In this document: positions 15,585-15,685 of the stretch, piece after piece
Numbering within the stretch: the stretch's first letter is position 1
How the letters are laid out: every line of letters starts with the position of its first letter
From: Chloroflexota bacterium
GTDB taxonomy: Bacteria; Chloroflexota; Limnocylindria; Limnocylindrales; CSP1-4
Reading direction: 5' to 3'
Length of the DNA stretch: 15,685 nucleotides
Assembly (NCBI GenBank): GCA_017860675.1
Contig: JAGDMV010000076.1
Coordinates: 1 to 15,685 of the forward strand
Position numbers and translations under genes: made by a program
Notes under the pieces: model-generated
What the model saw: the letters and a program-made list of their open reading frames with translations, nothing else
What the model was told of the DNA's origin: nothing
Database searches by the model: none

Positions 15585-15608
15585 TCGCCTCGTCCTCCGG
15601 GCAGATCA

Positions 15609-15614
15609 ATGATA
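15609..15614 (-). promoter_or_regulatory. Candidate -10 element for the glucan synthase gene
   Basis: On the minus strand TATCAT matches TATAAT at five of six positions and is one of few AT-rich hexamers here. It lies about 48 nt before the GTG, so the transcript would include both the GGAGG and the palindrome. No convincing -35 is found at normal spacing. Bases 15615-15685 contain no gene that I can support. Confidence 0.35.
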
Positions 15615-15685
15615 ACTGCCGCCGATCAGGCCAGGAGAGCTGTGGGCAAGCCGGTCGGGGCGAGTGGGAACCGTCGCCGGTTCTG

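Noticed and set aside
1..15685. CRISPR arrays, transposases, phage genes, toxin-antitoxin or defence genes
   Set aside because: No regularly spaced repeats and no protein with those signatures were seen on either strand; the tRNA is not flanked by an integrase or a repeated tRNA 3' end.

Overview
The window is GC-rich throughout (roughly 70% by eye) with strongly GC-ending codons. The gene content (GAP/Sap-like membrane protein remnant, SMP-30 lactonase, MDR and SDR dehydrogenases, a giant cyclic beta-1,2-glucan synthase, and a tRNA with an encoded CCA end) suggests a high-GC soil or freshwater bacterium. Actinomycetota or a high-GC Chloroflexota lineage are the best guesses; no marker gene settles it.

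Left part (1-5561): a sugar and small-carbonyl metabolism region. An aldose 1-epimerase on the minus strand runs off the left edge (1-808). About 500 bases with little in them follow. Then come broken or miniaturised membrane-protein pieces (1317-1504), whose stop overlaps the GTG start of an SMP-30 family lactonase (1501-2427). The lactonase shares a CTAG stop tetranucleotide with the convergent zinc alcohol dehydrogenase (2424-3518). Divergent from that dehydrogenase is a short plus-strand pair, an SDR oxidoreductase and a HAD phosphatase (3678-5099), which faces a small VOC/glyoxalase-fold protein (5157-5561). Mutarotase, NAD-dependent dehydrogenase and lactonase together would give the first steps of oxidative, non-phosphorylative sugar breakdown. 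This is inference from family membership and proximity.

Middle (5562-6127): a tRNA-Gly(CCC) gene (5736-5811) followed by a non-coding stretch with a plausible promoter and imperfect palindrome in front of galU.

Right part (6128-15685): galU (UDP-glucose pyrophosphorylase) on plus, convergent with a 2819-residue cyclic beta-1,2-glucan synthase on minus that fills more than half the window. One protein makes UDP-glucose and the other consumes it.

The most notable signal is that three genes look internally shortened. GalU lacks about 40 residues after its N-terminal nucleotide-binding loop, in frame. The glucan synthase lacks about 30 residues near its C-terminus, including the expected GH94 phosphate-binding TGSA motif, and is frameshifted there, leaving its last 77 residues in another frame (6964-7197). 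The GAP/Sap-like gene appears reduced to its two ends. Either this genome is losing these functions by deletion or the assembly has dropped segments; read mapping across the junctions would decide. I see no CRISPR array, transposase, phage gene or defence system, and no convincing novel multi-gene system.
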